Shown here: positions 37,206-47,104 of the stretch, piece by piece
Numbering within the stretch: the first letter of the stretch is position 1
Layout: every line of letters begins with the position of its first letter
Assembly (NCBI RefSeq): GCF_963676735.1
Contig: NZ_OY781464.1
Span: 3,381,001-3,445,000, forward strand
Source: an uncultured Draconibacterium sp.
Lineage (GTDB): Bacteria > Bacteroidota > Bacteroidia > Bacteroidales > Prolixibacteraceae
Direction: 5' to 3'
Length of the DNA stretch: 64,000 nucleotides
Notes under the pieces: model-generated
Told to the model about the DNA's origin: nothing
Database searches by the model: none
What the model saw: only the letters and a program-made list of their open reading frames with translations
Position numbers and translations under genes: made by a program

Positions 37206-40200
37206 TTACCTTTTAATAATCCTTTCTGATTTAACGATTTCGTCGTCAGCAATTAATGTTACAACGTAAACGCCAGTTACCAGATTACCAGTACGGATTT
37301 CATAACTTGGATATTCAATATCTAAGATTCTTTGACCAGCAATGTTAGAAACAACTACACGGTCAAGTTTATCTGCATTGTCAATTCTAATGAAATCATT
37401 GAATGGGTTAGGATAAACCGCGAATTCAAGCGTTTCGAATCCTGGCTCTACACCTGTTGCCCAGTCAGGACCTGTAGTAAACATCCAGTCTCCTGTGTTA
37501 CCGTCCCAAGCAAGACCATCTCCCATTACAATACCGCTGTCAACAGCTACCACATAAGTAGTGTTTTTATCTAAACCAAGTTCTCCTTCAGCTACTTCAT
37601 AAGTTACTGTAATTGTATTACCATCTACCATATCTTCTGTGATTTCTATCATCATGTATGCTTCGGTAGAATCTTTTGGAGTTACTGTTAAGTATCCCAT
37701 TACTGAGTCGTTGAACCAAACTTCATCTTCAAATACGATTGTGAATACCGGATGGTTATCAGCAATAGTATCCATTGGAGTTACAGTATCAAGAACAGGA
37801 GCGGTTCTGTCTTTTTCAGTTACCATTACATTAATTTCTGCAGTACAAACTGAATCCATATTGTAGATGAATGTGTAATCACCTACATAAAGCATAGTGT
37901 CTAACATCGCTTCTTCGTATTCAAATTGAACAGCTTCGCCAGTGTAAGTAACTAATGTAGTATCCATGCTCATTGGGTAATCCAATGTAATGGTATCCAT
38001 AACAGCACACTCGTGTACATCGTATACAGTAATGTAGTGCATACCGCCACCTAATACTACCATGTCATCAGTAACTACTTCGTCACCAACCATTACAGTG
38101 TAAGGTGCAACACCTCCGGCAGGAGTAATGGTAACTTCAGTTCCACATCCATCAACATCACCTGCAACTACAGTAACAGTAAGTTCGTCGCTGATTACCT
38201 GGTCGAATGTTACTGAATCTTTTGCAGACTCACATCCCATGCTGTCAACAACATATACTTCGTAGTGTTGGTCGTCATCACTTTCGTTATCAAATTTGAA
38301 GATTTGATCTAAGATGATGTCACCTTCTTCGTACCAACCTGTTTCACCAAAGTGAGGAGCTGATTCAATTTCGTATTGTCTCCATACTACTTTGAATTTA
38401 CGTCCTTCTTCACCTTGTACACTTACTTTAACAGAAGCAGCTGTGTCTCCTGAACAAGTAACGTCCATCATGTCGAATGTAATAGGCTCAACAGGAATAA
38501 TTTGTAATGTATTTGTTGTATCTGTACAACCATTAAAATCTCTTACAACTACAGTATATGATTTACCAGTTTGTACTAAGAATGAATTATCTTCCTGGTA
38601 ATCAGTTTTTATGTTTCCACTTTGCCATAATTGGTATTCAAATGGAGCTGTACTTGAGTCAGTAACTGTTACTTCAATGTAACCTTCAGTTTCATCAGGA
38701 CAAGTGAACATACCTTCTGCTTTGTCTAATACAGCTACCAGTTCTTTTGGCTCAGTAACTTCCACTGAGTCCATCGTAGAACATCCAGTTGCATCATGCG
38801 TTACAGTGATGTAATATACACCTGCTCCTACATTTTCTAAAGTATCCATTTCAACACCGTCGATTTCTACAGTAACTTCTGGATCAACAAGTGGAGTACC
38901 GTTTTCAGTTACAACTACGTTGCTAACGATTACATCAGCTGTACTTTGACCATTACATTGAATAGGATCTTCAACGTCAACATCAAAAGTTACAACGAAA
39001 GCAGGTTCTTCAATTTGAACACGCCATTCGTTAACAGGCTGATCGTTTTCATCGTATTCACCACCGATAATACAGTTGTTAGAGTCTTTCGCCCATACAA
39101 CCCATGTTCCGGCCATTGTTACACTGAATACGCTATCGCTTACCCATTCGTCGCCATCAACAGCAGGAATGTCTTCAATAAGAATGTGACCTGTTACAGG
39201 ATCAGCTAAAGCTGCATAGTATTCGTAGTTTCCAACACCGCCTGAGGCTTGAATTGAAAACATACCAGGAGCCTGACAAGTAATGTCCTGAATCCAGGTA
39301 GCTTCAAGATCCAATTCTGTTGGTTCTGAGATATCTAAATTATTAATGTCAAATTCACATCCTTCAGCATCTACAACTGTTACACTGTAAGAACCTGCAA
39401 CTAACATTTCAAATACGTTTTCGCCATCAGCATCATAAGTAATTGTATCAATTGCTACAGCTGATTCTGAAAGTACTAATTCGTATGGAGCAACACCACC
39501 GGTAACCGAAGTAACTTCAATTACACCTTCGTCGCTGCCATTACAATGTACTGAATCAACAATAATAGCTACACCTTCCAATTCGCTAGGTGCACCAACA
39601 ATTACTACTTCACTGTATTGACAACCTCTTTCACCATCACCAATTTCAGTAGCAATAACAGTATACGAACCTGCTGCTAATGTATCAAATGTGCTGAATA
39701 AGCTATCTGTGTATCCTACAATTGTATCGATACCAATAACTTCAACCATGAAAGTATCAGTGTTGCCACCGTCTACTGCAACTGAAATCATTCCGTTAGG
39801 ATCTTCCAGACAAGAGCTGGTTACAGAGTCAACATCAACAACCATGGTTATAGGAGCTGGCTCCATAATAACTACAGTTTGTGGTTCTGATGGACATTCA
39901 GGAGAGTCTGCATCGCGTACCCAAACCTGATATGTACCTGGTTCTGTAATAACAACTGTTTTTTCGTCTGAACCTGCTGGGAATGCTAACCAAGGAGCAG
40001 CACCAATTTTAAATTCGTAATTACCGCTAACACCGCCGTAAGCTTCCAGATAAACTTTACCATCGCTGGCTCCGAAACAAGAGATGTCAAGATAATCCAT
40101 ATCGAAATCTACAGCTTCTTTTGGCTGCGTAATAATAATAGGCTCACTCATATCGCCTTCACAACCGTTAAGGTCGATTACTTCCAATACGTACCAACCT

Positions 40201-42701
40201 GCAGGAAGACCTGTGAAAATAGTAGTGGTTACTGAATCATATTCTTCAATAACATCACCCATATATTCGTGTAAGCTGTATACCAATTCGCCTGAACCAC
40301 CAGTGGCTGCTTCGAATTCGATAACACCAGAGCTATCGCCGTAACAAATATTGTGTGTAGTAGAAATAGTATCTCCAACTAACAATTCGTCGTAACCGGC
40401 TACAATAATTGAGTCAGAAACAAAACGAGTAGTATCGTTACAGAACTCATCCCAAACTACAGCAAAGTAAGTACCTTTACTAACGTTGATATTCACAGAG
40501 TCTGCACCTTCTGGCCATTCTAAACCATATTCGTACATTTCCATGTTCTCAGCAGCAGCCTTATTATTAGCCAATGCATAGTAAATATCGTAACCATCCA
40601 TAGCTGGATCACCATCTAATTTTAAGGTGATTTTGCCATCGTTTGATTCGTAACAAGAAGCTACCTCTGTAACAGTTGCTGTAACAGTAGCTAATTCCTG
40701 TTCTCTAACAGTAAAGGTGAAGTAATCAGCTTCGCCATCACCGTCCTCATCTAATTTACATCCGTAGCTATCTTCAAACCAAATGTAATAGGTACCTGGT
40801 ACAATTACATCGTCTTCAAGATGCCATGGTCTGAACTCAAAATAGAATTCATCGTACGAATAATAATCATAAACGTAAATTTCATCTCCAGCTAAATAAA
40901 CTGAATCAACATCGGTAGTTACATATGCTCTAAGATCACGATTATAATCATTATACAAACCACTCCAGTATCCGTAACCCCAAACGCCGTTACTTGTTTC
41001 GCCTTCACAAACCACACTATCAGAATACGAAATATCATAAATTTCATGTTCCGCATCATCAATCCAAACATAGTAGTCGTCCATAATATCCGGACAGTTG
41101 GCATCTCTTACATATAAATAATAGTAACGATCTCCACGCACGTTAAATACGTTGTCTGCATACCAGTCGTTACCATTAATAGAATATTCGTATTCACCAG
41201 TTCCACCGGCTGCATAAATTTTAACTAATCCATCATTTCCTCCTGGACATGTTGGTTCTACCTGATCGTAGTCGTAAAGATACACAGGAGATAATTCGTC
41301 GATTTCAATATCTTCCGGCCATGCTAATTCACAGTCTGTTTCATCAGCATCTCTTACACTTAATGAATATTCACCCGCAGGCACATACCATGCCCATGCA
41401 GTATCTTGCCACATTTCGCCATCGAAACTAAACTCATAGTTTCCTGAACCACCTGTTAAATTTTCAATAGTTACCCAAGTGCTATCGCCATAACAAATAA
41501 TAGTGTCGTTATACACTACGTCATAATGTAAGTCTTCAGGAGACTGCACAGAAACAACATTACCAGTTCCGTTTGGATTAACGTATTCTGCGGTATCCAT
41601 ACATGGATTTCCAACATATAATGAATAGTAAATTGGCGACAAGTCTTCAATAAAGATAGTATCACCTATCATTGAAACAGGAGAACCACCTCCAACCCAT
41701 GCAGTGTAAGCAACACCGGCAGGCTCAATATTAAACACTTTAATTACACCGTCTTTAGTTGTAGTATCACCACAACTAACATCTACAATTGCAATATCAA
41801 ATGTAATTTCTTCTGGCTGAACAATAACCAAAGTACTGTCAAGATTACCAGGACAGCCTAAGCTATCTTCAACTGATACCGTATATGAACCGGCAGGCAC
41901 TGATATTACTGCAGGAACAATTTCTGTAACGGTCATACCACCAATAGTGATATCATAAGATCCATCAGCATAAGGAGTACCACCAATTACATTTACAGTA
42001 ATATCTACTGAATCGCCTCTACATAACACGGAGTCAGTAGAAGCTTCAAACTGAGTAATTTCAACTACATCAGGAGGGTAATTCACATAAACTGAATCCC
42101 ATTCTGAAACTCCACAATCAGGATTTACACCCTGAACAGCAGCATAGTACCAGCCACCTGCAGCAGCAAACTGTGTACCACCTTCATAAGCGTAATCCGA
42201 GTAATCACCAGCTGGTCCTACCCAATCAGCACTATCTACAAAATAAACTGTATGTGGAGGATGGTTACCTTCGAAATAAATAGTAACCTCACCCTGATCG
42301 TCCCAACATTGCGGATGTTCCGCAGCCATCGAATCGATCAGAACCTGCTGGATTGTATCCTGACCAGCGAGATCCAATTCATTGGAGTAACAAGTATCAT
42401 TAACTAACACCCGTACTGTAAATCCTACTCCTTCTGTCACCCAGAAAGTAGAATCAGTGGTATAACCACCTACATCATCTGGATCACCATCCCAGTTAAA
42501 CGCAAATTTTGCATCCGGATACCCAGTAACCTTGTACTGAACAAGATCGCTGTCGCATACCGTTGTAATGTCGGTAACCAGCACAACATCACTTGCCGAA
42601 ATTGTCGGGCCACAGTCATTCTGCGCCTTAACCACAGTAACCGTGCTCAACAACATAACAAGCAACGCTAAGCTAAAAAGCCTTGTAAACATTTTTCTCA
42701 T
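37206..42701 (-). CDS. Large SprB-repeat surface adhesin with type IX sorting domain
   Basis: 1831 residues with a signal peptide (cleavage after VKAQ, about residue 26). Many ~80-residue modules carry the SprB-repeat pattern C-x-G-x-x-D/S-G-x-I (for example CPGGNDGLVKIYAAGG, CFGASDGKVYLEAYGG, CNGSDEGVIEV). A Big_5-like Ig domain (about 1630-1740, from DRTAPVLDTV) precedes a C-terminal type-A T9SS sorting domain (YPNPFNDFIRIDNA ... GVYVVTLIADDEIVKSERIIKR split here as its start and end). Very acidic and Cys-poor per module. It is probably a cell-surface adhesin exported by the T9SS to which PorT belongs. Confidence 0.9.
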   Translation of the reverse strand: MRKMFTRLFSLALLVMLLSTVTVVKAQNDCGPTISASDVVLVTDITTVCDSDLVQYKVTGYPDAKFAFNWDGDPDDVGGYTTDSTFWVTEGVGFTVRVLVNDTCYSNELDLAGQDTIQQVLIDSMAAEHPQCWDDQGEVTIYFEGNHPPHTVYFVDSADWVGPAGDYSDYAYEGGTQFAAAGGWYYAAVQGVNPDCGVSEWDSVYVNYPPDVVEITQFEASTDSVLCRGDSVDITVNVIGGTPYADGSYDITIGGMTVTEIVPAVISVPAGSYTVSVEDSLGCPGNLDSTLVIVQPEEITFDIAIVDVSCGDTTTKDGVIKVFNIEPAGVAYTAWVGGGSPVSMIGDTIFIEDLSPIYYSLYVGNPCMDTAEYVNPNGTGNVVSVQSPEDLHYDVVYNDTIICYGDSTWVTIENLTGGSGNYEFSFDGEMWQDTAWAWYVPAGEYSLSVRDADETDCELAWPEDIEIDELSPVYLYDYDQVEPTCPGGNDGLVKIYAAGGTGEYEYSINGNDWYADNVFNVRGDRYYYLYVRDANCPDIMDDYYVWIDDAEHEIYDISYSDSVVCEGETSNGVWGYGYWSGLYNDYNRDLRAYVTTDVDSVYLAGDEIYVYDYYSYDEFYFEFRPWHLEDDVIVPGTYYIWFEDSYGCKLDEDGDGEADYFTFTVREQELATVTATVTEVASCYESNDGKITLKLDGDPAMDGYDIYYALANNKAAAENMEMYEYGLEWPEGADSVNINVSKGTYFAVVWDEFCNDTTRFVSDSIIVAGYDELLVGDTISTTHNICYGDSSGVIEFEAATGGSGELVYSLHEYMGDVIEEYDSVTTTIFTGLPAGWYVLEVIDLNGCEGDMSEPIIITQPKEAVDFDMDYLDISCFGASDGKVYLEAYGGVSGNYEFKIGAAPWLAFPAGSDEKTVVITEPGTYQVWVRDADSPECPSEPQTVVIMEPAPITMVVDVDSVTSSCLEDPNGMISVAVDGGNTDTFMVEVIGIDTIVGYTDSLFSTFDTLAAGSYTVIATEIGDGERGCQYSEVVIVGAPSELEGVAIIVDSVHCNGSDEGVIEVTSVTGGVAPYELVLSESAVAIDTITYDADGENVFEMLVAGSYSVTVVDAEGCEFDINNLDISEPTELDLEATWIQDITCQAPGMFSIQASGGVGNYEYYAALADPVTGHILIEDIPAVDGDEWVSDSVFSVTMAGTWVVWAKDSNNCIIGGEYDENDQPVNEWRVQIEEPAFVVTFDVDVEDPIQCNGQSTADVIVSNVVVTENGTPLVDPEVTVEIDGVEMDTLENVGAGVYYITVTHDATGCSTMDSVEVTEPKELVAVLDKAEGMFTCPDETEGYIEVTVTDSSTAPFEYQLWQSGNIKTDYQEDNSFLVQTGKSYTVVVRDFNGCTDTTNTLQIIPVEPITFDMMDVTCSGDTAASVKVSVQGEEGRKFKVVWRQYEIESAPHFGETGWYEEGDIILDQIFKFDNESDDDQHYEVYVVDSMGCESAKDSVTFDQVISDELTVTVVAGDVDGCGTEVTITPAGGVAPYTVMVGDEVVTDDMVVLGGGMHYITVYDVHECAVMDTITLDYPMSMDTTLVTYTGEAVQFEYEEAMLDTMLYVGDYTFIYNMDSVCTAEINVMVTEKDRTAPVLDTVTPMDTIADNHPVFTIVFEDEVWFNDSVMGYLTVTPKDSTEAYMMIEITEDMVDGNTITVTYEVAEGELGLDKNTTYVVAVDSGIVMGDGLAWDGNTGDWMFTTGPDWATGVEPGFETLEFAVYPNPFNDFIRIDNADKLDRVVVSNIAGQRILDIEYPSYEIRTGNLVTGVYVVTLIADDEIVKSERIIKR

Positions 42702-42806
42702 AGCATTTCTTTTAAATTGAACTTAATTGATTGATTGATTTTAATTTATTTAATTCTTTAATCATTTATCCTGACTATTTGGTCTCTGTAAGTATAGTAA
42801 ACTCTA

Positions 42807-42838
42807 CAAACGTATAAAAATTTGCATCAATGTACAAA
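42807..42838 (-). promoter_or_regulatory. Predicted promoter of the adhesin gene
   Basis: On the minus strand TTTG (42835-42838), a 20-nt spacer and TACGTTTG (42807-42814): an exact Bacteroidota -33/-7 match. The start point would be near 42800, giving a ~100-nt leader. Confidence 0.7.
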
Positions 42839-43056
42839 ATATAACCTGCATAAAATGCATTCTTTTACACAATGTTTTCAACAGGGCCATACCAAATCCA
42901 AAGCTTAATTTTTAATATCTAATTATTTTTTGGGTTTGAACGCAATCCAGGCTCTGTATTTAAACCTATTTCAGTGCAATTTTAATCTTATTTTTTTAAT
43001 TACATATAATAAATGGATTATTTTTTCGCTTATTTTATGTAATATTTTCAGAAACG

Positions 43057-43287
43057 ATGAAAAATAGCGACCAAAATTACAATAGACACAGCTTTTTAAA
43101 GGGTTTTCAACGACTTCGTTCTTCATTTCACCATCAAAGAAGTGGCTGGCATTGTCGCAAGCTCCTAAGTATTACGATTTTTACATTATTACTTCTTGGG
43201 GCCAGCTCGTGTAAAACCTGCAAATGCCCGGCATACAGTTATCAACAGCAGCAAGGATTAGAAGACAATCAGCAACAAAAGACCTAA
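43057..43287 (+). CDS. Small membrane-anchored or lipoprotein with CKTCKCPAYS motif
   Basis: 76 residues. A basic N-terminus (to about residue 34) leads into a hydrophobic segment ITIFTLLLLGASSC with a lipobox-like GASSC, then CKTCKCPAYSYQQQQ. Short Bacteroidota lipoproteins with a CxCPAYS tail are common, but I know no function. If the lipid Cys is at 52, the first ~34 residues are unusually long for a signal peptide; a start further in is possible but no Met is present there. Confidence 0.6.
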   Translation: MKNSDQNYNRHSFLKGFQRLRSSFHHQRSGWHCRKLLSITIFTLLLLGASSCKTCKCPAYSYQQQQGLEDNQQQKT

Positions 43288-43333
43288 ATCGAATTCGGCT
43301 TTCTAAAAACTGTTCGGTTATTAATAGGTTTAA

Positions 43334-43356
43334 AAGCGGATTCCTGTTTTCCGCTT
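43334..43356 (+). terminator. Weak terminator after the small CKCP protein gene
   Basis: AAGCGGA / TCCGCTT, 7 bp around a 9-nt loop, followed by an interrupted T-rich stretch (ATCTTGTTTTCTT). About 47 nt beyond the stop codon. Confidence 0.4.
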
Positions 43357-43676
43357 ATCTTGTTTTCTTCTACCATTAAAAGCAACCGAAATTATTATTG
43401 ACCTCAGCATAGCTTCACCATCTTCGTACTTTGTAAAAATGAGTAGTAATATCAAAAGGAGACATAAAAATAAGGAGCCGGTCAATTTTTCTGACGCATT
43501 TTCTCATCATCAATATTTTTGCTTATTATGTTGAATTATCGACACTTAAGCTTTTTTTAAGCCCGCGAGAATAGCATATTCAGACGCACACAGCATATTT
43601 GTCCTAAAAAATCAATCCACCGCATTCTAAACACTTTAAGTAAATATTAAGGTTCGGACGAAAAAAAAAACAGCAC

Positions 43677-43707
43677 TTGACTCAATGAATAAAATGTATT
43701 TACTTTG
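43677..43707 (+). promoter_or_regulatory. Predicted gapA promoter
   Basis: TTG (43677-43679), a 20-nt spacer and TTACTTTG (43700-43707, one mismatch to TAnnTTTG). The predicted start near 43714 leaves an ~80-nt leader. The stretch 43357-43676 upstream shows no gene. Confidence 0.5.
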
Positions 43708-43793
43708 TGTGGCTTTTTAAAACAGGCAGTTAAAACCTGAAAGCGAAATAATTACAATAATTTTCTTTTAAATAAATTAAAACTTTCTCAACT

Positions 43794-44795
43794 ATGATTA
43801 AAATAGGTATTAACGGATTCGGTAGAATCGGACGTTTTGTTTTCCGCCAGGCAGTTGCCAAAGGAACAGTACAAGTTGTAGCTATTAACGACCTTATTGA
43901 TGTTGAATACATGGCTTACATGTTGAAATACGATTCAACTCACGGTCGTTTTGACGGAACTGTTGAAGTAAAAGACGGTGCACTGGTTGTTAACGGAAAT
44001 GTTGTTCGTGTAACTGCAGAGCGCAATCCAGCCGACATTAACTGGGGTGCTGTAGGTGCTGAATACGTTGTTGAATCAACTGGTCTTTTCTTAACTAAAG
44101 AATCAGCTCAGGGTCACATCGACGCAGGTGCGAAAAAAGTTGTAATGTCTGCTCCTTCAAAAGACGATACTCCAATGTTCGTTATGGGTGTAAACAACAA
44201 ATCATATACTAACGATATGACTTTTGTTTCGAATGCATCTTGTACTACTAACTGCTTGGCTCCTATCGCTAAAGTATTGAACGACAAGTATGGTATTGTT
44301 GACGGTTTGATGACAACTGTTCACGCTACTACTGCTACTCAGAAAACTGTTGACGGTCCTTCTATGAAAGACTGGAGAGGTGGACGTGGCGCTGGCCAGA
44401 ACATCATTCCTTCTTCTACAGGTGCTGCAAAAGCAGTAGGTAAAGTAATTCCTGAGTTGAATGGAAAACTTACAGGTATGGCTTTCCGTGTTCCAACTCC
44501 TGACGTATCAGTTGTTGACCTTACTGTAAACCTGGCTAAAGGTGCTTCGTACGAAGAAATTTGTGCTGCAATGAAAGAAGCTTCTGAAGGCGAATTGAAA
44601 GGAATTTTAGGTTACACTGAAGATGCAGTTGTTTCTAACGACTTCATCGGTGAAACTCAAACTTCAGTATTCGATGCTAAAGCAGGTATTGCTTTAACTG
44701 ACACTTTCGTAAAAGTTGTATCATGGTACGACAACGAAATGGGTTACTCAGCAAAAGTTTGTGAACTTATCGAGTACATGGAATCAGTAAAATAA
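43794..44795 (+). CDS. gapA: Glyceraldehyde-3-phosphate dehydrogenase, type I
   Basis: 333 residues. INGFGRIGRFVFRQ is the NAD site and NASCTTNCLAP holds the catalytic Cys, with the partner His in TVHATTATQ. It catalyses the NAD-linked oxidation of glyceraldehyde 3-phosphate in glycolysis. Codon choice is more biased (GTT, GCT, AAC) than in neighbouring genes, as expected of a highly expressed enzyme. Monocistronic, with its own promoter and terminator. Confidence 0.98.
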   Translation: MIKIGINGFGRIGRFVFRQAVAKGTVQVVAINDLIDVEYMAYMLKYDSTHGRFDGTVEVKDGALVVNGNVVRVTAERNPADINWGAVGAEYVVESTGLFLTKESAQGHIDAGAKKVVMSAPSKDDTPMFVMGVNNKSYTNDMTFVSNASCTTNCLAPIAKVLNDKYGIVDGLMTTVHATTATQKTVDGPSMKDWRGGRGAGQNIIPSSTGAAKAVGKVIPELNGKLTGMAFRVPTPDVSVVDLTVNLAKGASYEEICAAMKEASEGELKGILGYTEDAVVSNDFIGETQTSVFDAKAGIALTDTFVKVVSWYDNEMGYSAKVCELIEYMESVK

Positions 44796-44817
44796 TTATA
44801 CAATTATATACTGTATG

Positions 44818-44847
44818 AAAAGGGATGCCGAAAGGTGTCCCTTTTTT
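44818..44847 (+). terminator. gapA terminator
   Basis: A 12-bp stem (AAAAGGGATGCC / GGTGTCCCTTTT with G-T pairs) closed by a GAAA tetraloop and followed by further T, 22 nt after the stop. Confidence 0.85.
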
Positions 44848-44940
44848 AGTTGTTGAAGAATTGTCATTGCCATTAAGACGGTGAGCACTAAGACAGAGAG
44901 ATTGCAAGCAATTGTTAAACTGTAAAATTGCTAAATTGTT

Positions 44941-45050
44941 AATGCTGGATTTCAGGTACTGGATACTTGAATGCTGGATGCTGGATACTGGATACTGCGA
45001 CTGTAAACTGCAACTGTAAACTGCGACTGTGAACTGTGAACTGTGAACTG
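44941..45050. repeat. Short tandem repeats, CTGGATA and CTGNNAA types
   Basis: Runs of ACTGGATACTGG-type units pass into alternating CTGTAAA / CTGCGA / CTGTGAA units of 6-7 bp. No ORF is supported. It lies in the gene-free interval between gapA and the ABC permease. Confidence 0.75.
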
Positions 45051-45140
45051 ATTCTTACCAACTACTTCAGAAATCAAAAATCGTTAATCACCATTCTGAA
45101 ATCTTTTCTTATGCTTTAATTCAGGCTACTTTCTACAAGT

Positions 45141-45434
45141 TAATACCCCATAAGATAGCAATCACCTGAAAGGAGCAAATGATTATCTTCCTTCAGCGCT
45201 CCATTCCAAAACGCCAAATTAACATAGTCTTTTATAAGATATACTCCATCTTTCATTAGTTGACCATTAACTTATGGAAGATATTAATTATAAACAATCA
45301 GCGCAACATTATCTCCTATAAGATATTGATACGCTGATATCTGATAGTCATTCTCTGGTGTAAGAGAAAGGTTATCTGACGTAAGATAATGATCATCTTC
45401 CATAAGATAATCACTCTCTGACGGAAGCTCTTAG
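45141..45434. repeat. Array of about fourteen degenerate 21-bp units with palindromic core
   Basis: Units start every 21 bp from 45141 to 45414. The best-conserved ones read TTATCT-N6-AGATAATCA; examples start at 45309, 45351, 45372 and 45393. Each is a 6-bp hairpin with a 6-nt loop, and 45351 keeps pairing with changed bases (TTCTCT / AGAGAA). The period equals seven codons, and a minus-strand frame reads as Ile/Leu/Arg-rich heptads, but it has a poor start. It is intergenic between gapA and the permease. Confidence 0.75.
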
Positions 45435-45577
45435 CTTTTGTACACTGAAAAAATGAGATTAAAAGAGATTGAAAAAAGACTGATTCGATCTGATTCGGAA
45501 ACAGATCTCTCGCTATGCTTCGAGATGACAAGCTTACAAACCTTTGCCTTTCAACTTTTTACTTTTGCCTTGCTTCC

Positions 45578-46825
45578 CTACTCGTAACGCAACGATTCAA
45601 TCGGGTCGAGTTTTGAAGCTTTTTGCGCCGGATAATATCCCGAAATTATTCCGACCAAAAAGCAAAGTACCACTCCAAGAATTATCCAGGTCCACGGAAT
45701 AAAGAACGGTGAACCGATCAGTTTTGCCACCCCGTTTCCGGCCAGAATTCCTAAAATAATTCCGACAAAACCACCAATTTGCCCTACCAGGATGGCTTCA
45801 ATTAAAAATTGCTGCTTTACAGTTGAGCTTTTTGCTCCAATCGCTTTTCGAACGCCAATTTCGCGGGTACGCTCGGTAACGGTAACCAGCATTATATTCA
45901 TTAAACCTATGGCTGCCCCAAATAAAGTAATCAATCCTATTATTGTTGCTACCAGGGTAATATTTTTAATATTTTCAAGCAGCATATTGGCCAGGTTATC
46001 ACTTTTTTCAATGTTAAAATCAGTATCATCAAGCGGTTCGAGGTTACGAACAATCCGGAATGAGGCTTCGGCCTGACCGATTGCGGCGTCCATAAGTTCG
46101 GGCCTGTCCACTTTAATCTGCACATCAAAGTTCATATTTGGCCTCGAGAAATAGGTACGTGAGTTGGTATACGGAATAAAACAAACCATATCGCTGTTCA
46201 TTCCAAACCCGCTGCCTTTTTCAGCCAAAACACCAACAACCTTGTATTTTCCGCTACCAATACTTATTACTTTCTGTATCGGATTTTCACCTCCTTTAAA
46301 AAGGCGTTTGGCTAATTCACTTCCTAGCAAAACAACATTTCTGCCTGATTGGATATCATGGTCGCTAAAACTCCGACCCGTTCCAATTTCGTAACCCGCT
46401 GTGGACAAATAGTTTTCATCAATTCCTCGAACCGAGATGTTCGGATTGGTTTTCTCCGATGCGTATTTCAGGGTTGCTGTTCCGGTTGAATATACCGAAA
46501 TGGCTGTAGTTGCAGGAAAATCGAACAATTCTTTAAACTCTTTTGCCTGGTAATACGAAATGTATGAATGGTTTTTTGTGCGGTAACGGTTATTTCCAAT
46601 TTGTACCCGCATTCCCCTGCTTGTTATGGTAAAAGTGTTGGCCCCCATCGATGCAAATTCTTTGGTGATTGAATTCTTAATAGAATCGATGGCCGTAAGA
46701 ATACCTACCAAGGCAGTAATTCCCACTGCAATAATTAACACCGTTAATACGGTTCGCAACAAGTTGCTCTTTACCGACGATAAAGCAACTCTGATATTTT
46801 CGAAGAATAAGGTTGTAGATCTCAT
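45578..46825 (-). CDS. ABC transporter permease, MacB/FtsX family
   Basis: 415 residues. An N-terminal membrane helix (about 20-45, LLRTVLTVLIIAVGITALVG region), a MacB-type periplasmic core domain (residues ~50-270, with GRSFSDHDIQSGRNVVLLGS) and three C-terminal helices with TERTREIGVRKAIGAK, the FtsX signature. MacB-like permeases work in mechanotransmission or export with a separate ATPase; no ATPase gene is adjacent, so it lies elsewhere. The 46826-47070 region upstream shows no gene. Confidence 0.88.
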   Translation of the reverse strand: MRSTTLFFENIRVALSSVKSNLLRTVLTVLIIAVGITALVGILTAIDSIKNSITKEFASMGANTFTITSRGMRVQIGNNRYRTKNHSYISYYQAKEFKELFDFPATTAISVYSTGTATLKYASEKTNPNISVRGIDENYLSTAGYEIGTGRSFSDHDIQSGRNVVLLGSELAKRLFKGGENPIQKVISIGSGKYKVVGVLAEKGSGFGMNSDMVCFIPYTNSRTYFSRPNMNFDVQIKVDRPELMDAAIGQAEASFRIVRNLEPLDDTDFNIEKSDNLANMLLENIKNITLVATIIGLITLFGAAIGLMNIMLVTVTERTREIGVRKAIGAKSSTVKQQFLIEAILVGQIGGFVGIILGILAGNGVAKLIGSPFFIPWTWIILGVVLCFLVGIISGYYPAQKASKLDPIESLRYE

Positions 46826-47070
46826 TGAATTAATAATTCCCGGTTTTCCAATCCAAGGCCATTCGATTTTTCTTAATTTACGGCTAAAAATCTCCGGCTT
46901 GTAACAGCTAAGATACAGATAAGATCAATAGCTTACCTACTTGTTTTTTTAGTCTTTCCCTATTGGTAGAAATGTACACCCAATAATTACCCGACGAGCG
47001 CATTTTTTATGAAATAAAATTCGTAACCAAATTAAAAAACTTCAATCATCTAATTACCAAAAAATTACTT

Positions 47071-47078
47071 TATCTTCG
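47071..47078 (+). promoter_or_regulatory. -7-like box of the FKBP genes
   Basis: TATCTTCG (one mismatch to TAnnTTTG) lies 26 nt before the ATG at 47105. The transcript would begin near 47085, after the non-ATG upstream codons of the open frame, which supports the ATG start. Confidence 0.45.
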
Positions 47079-47104
47079 CCAACTTGAATTCAGAAAAAAT
47101 TATA

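Noticed and set aside
45316..45531. 71-residue heptad-repeat protein on the minus strand
   Set aside because: Frame follows from the 21-bp period of the array; composition is Ile/Leu/Arg-heavy, and the frame ends within the array.
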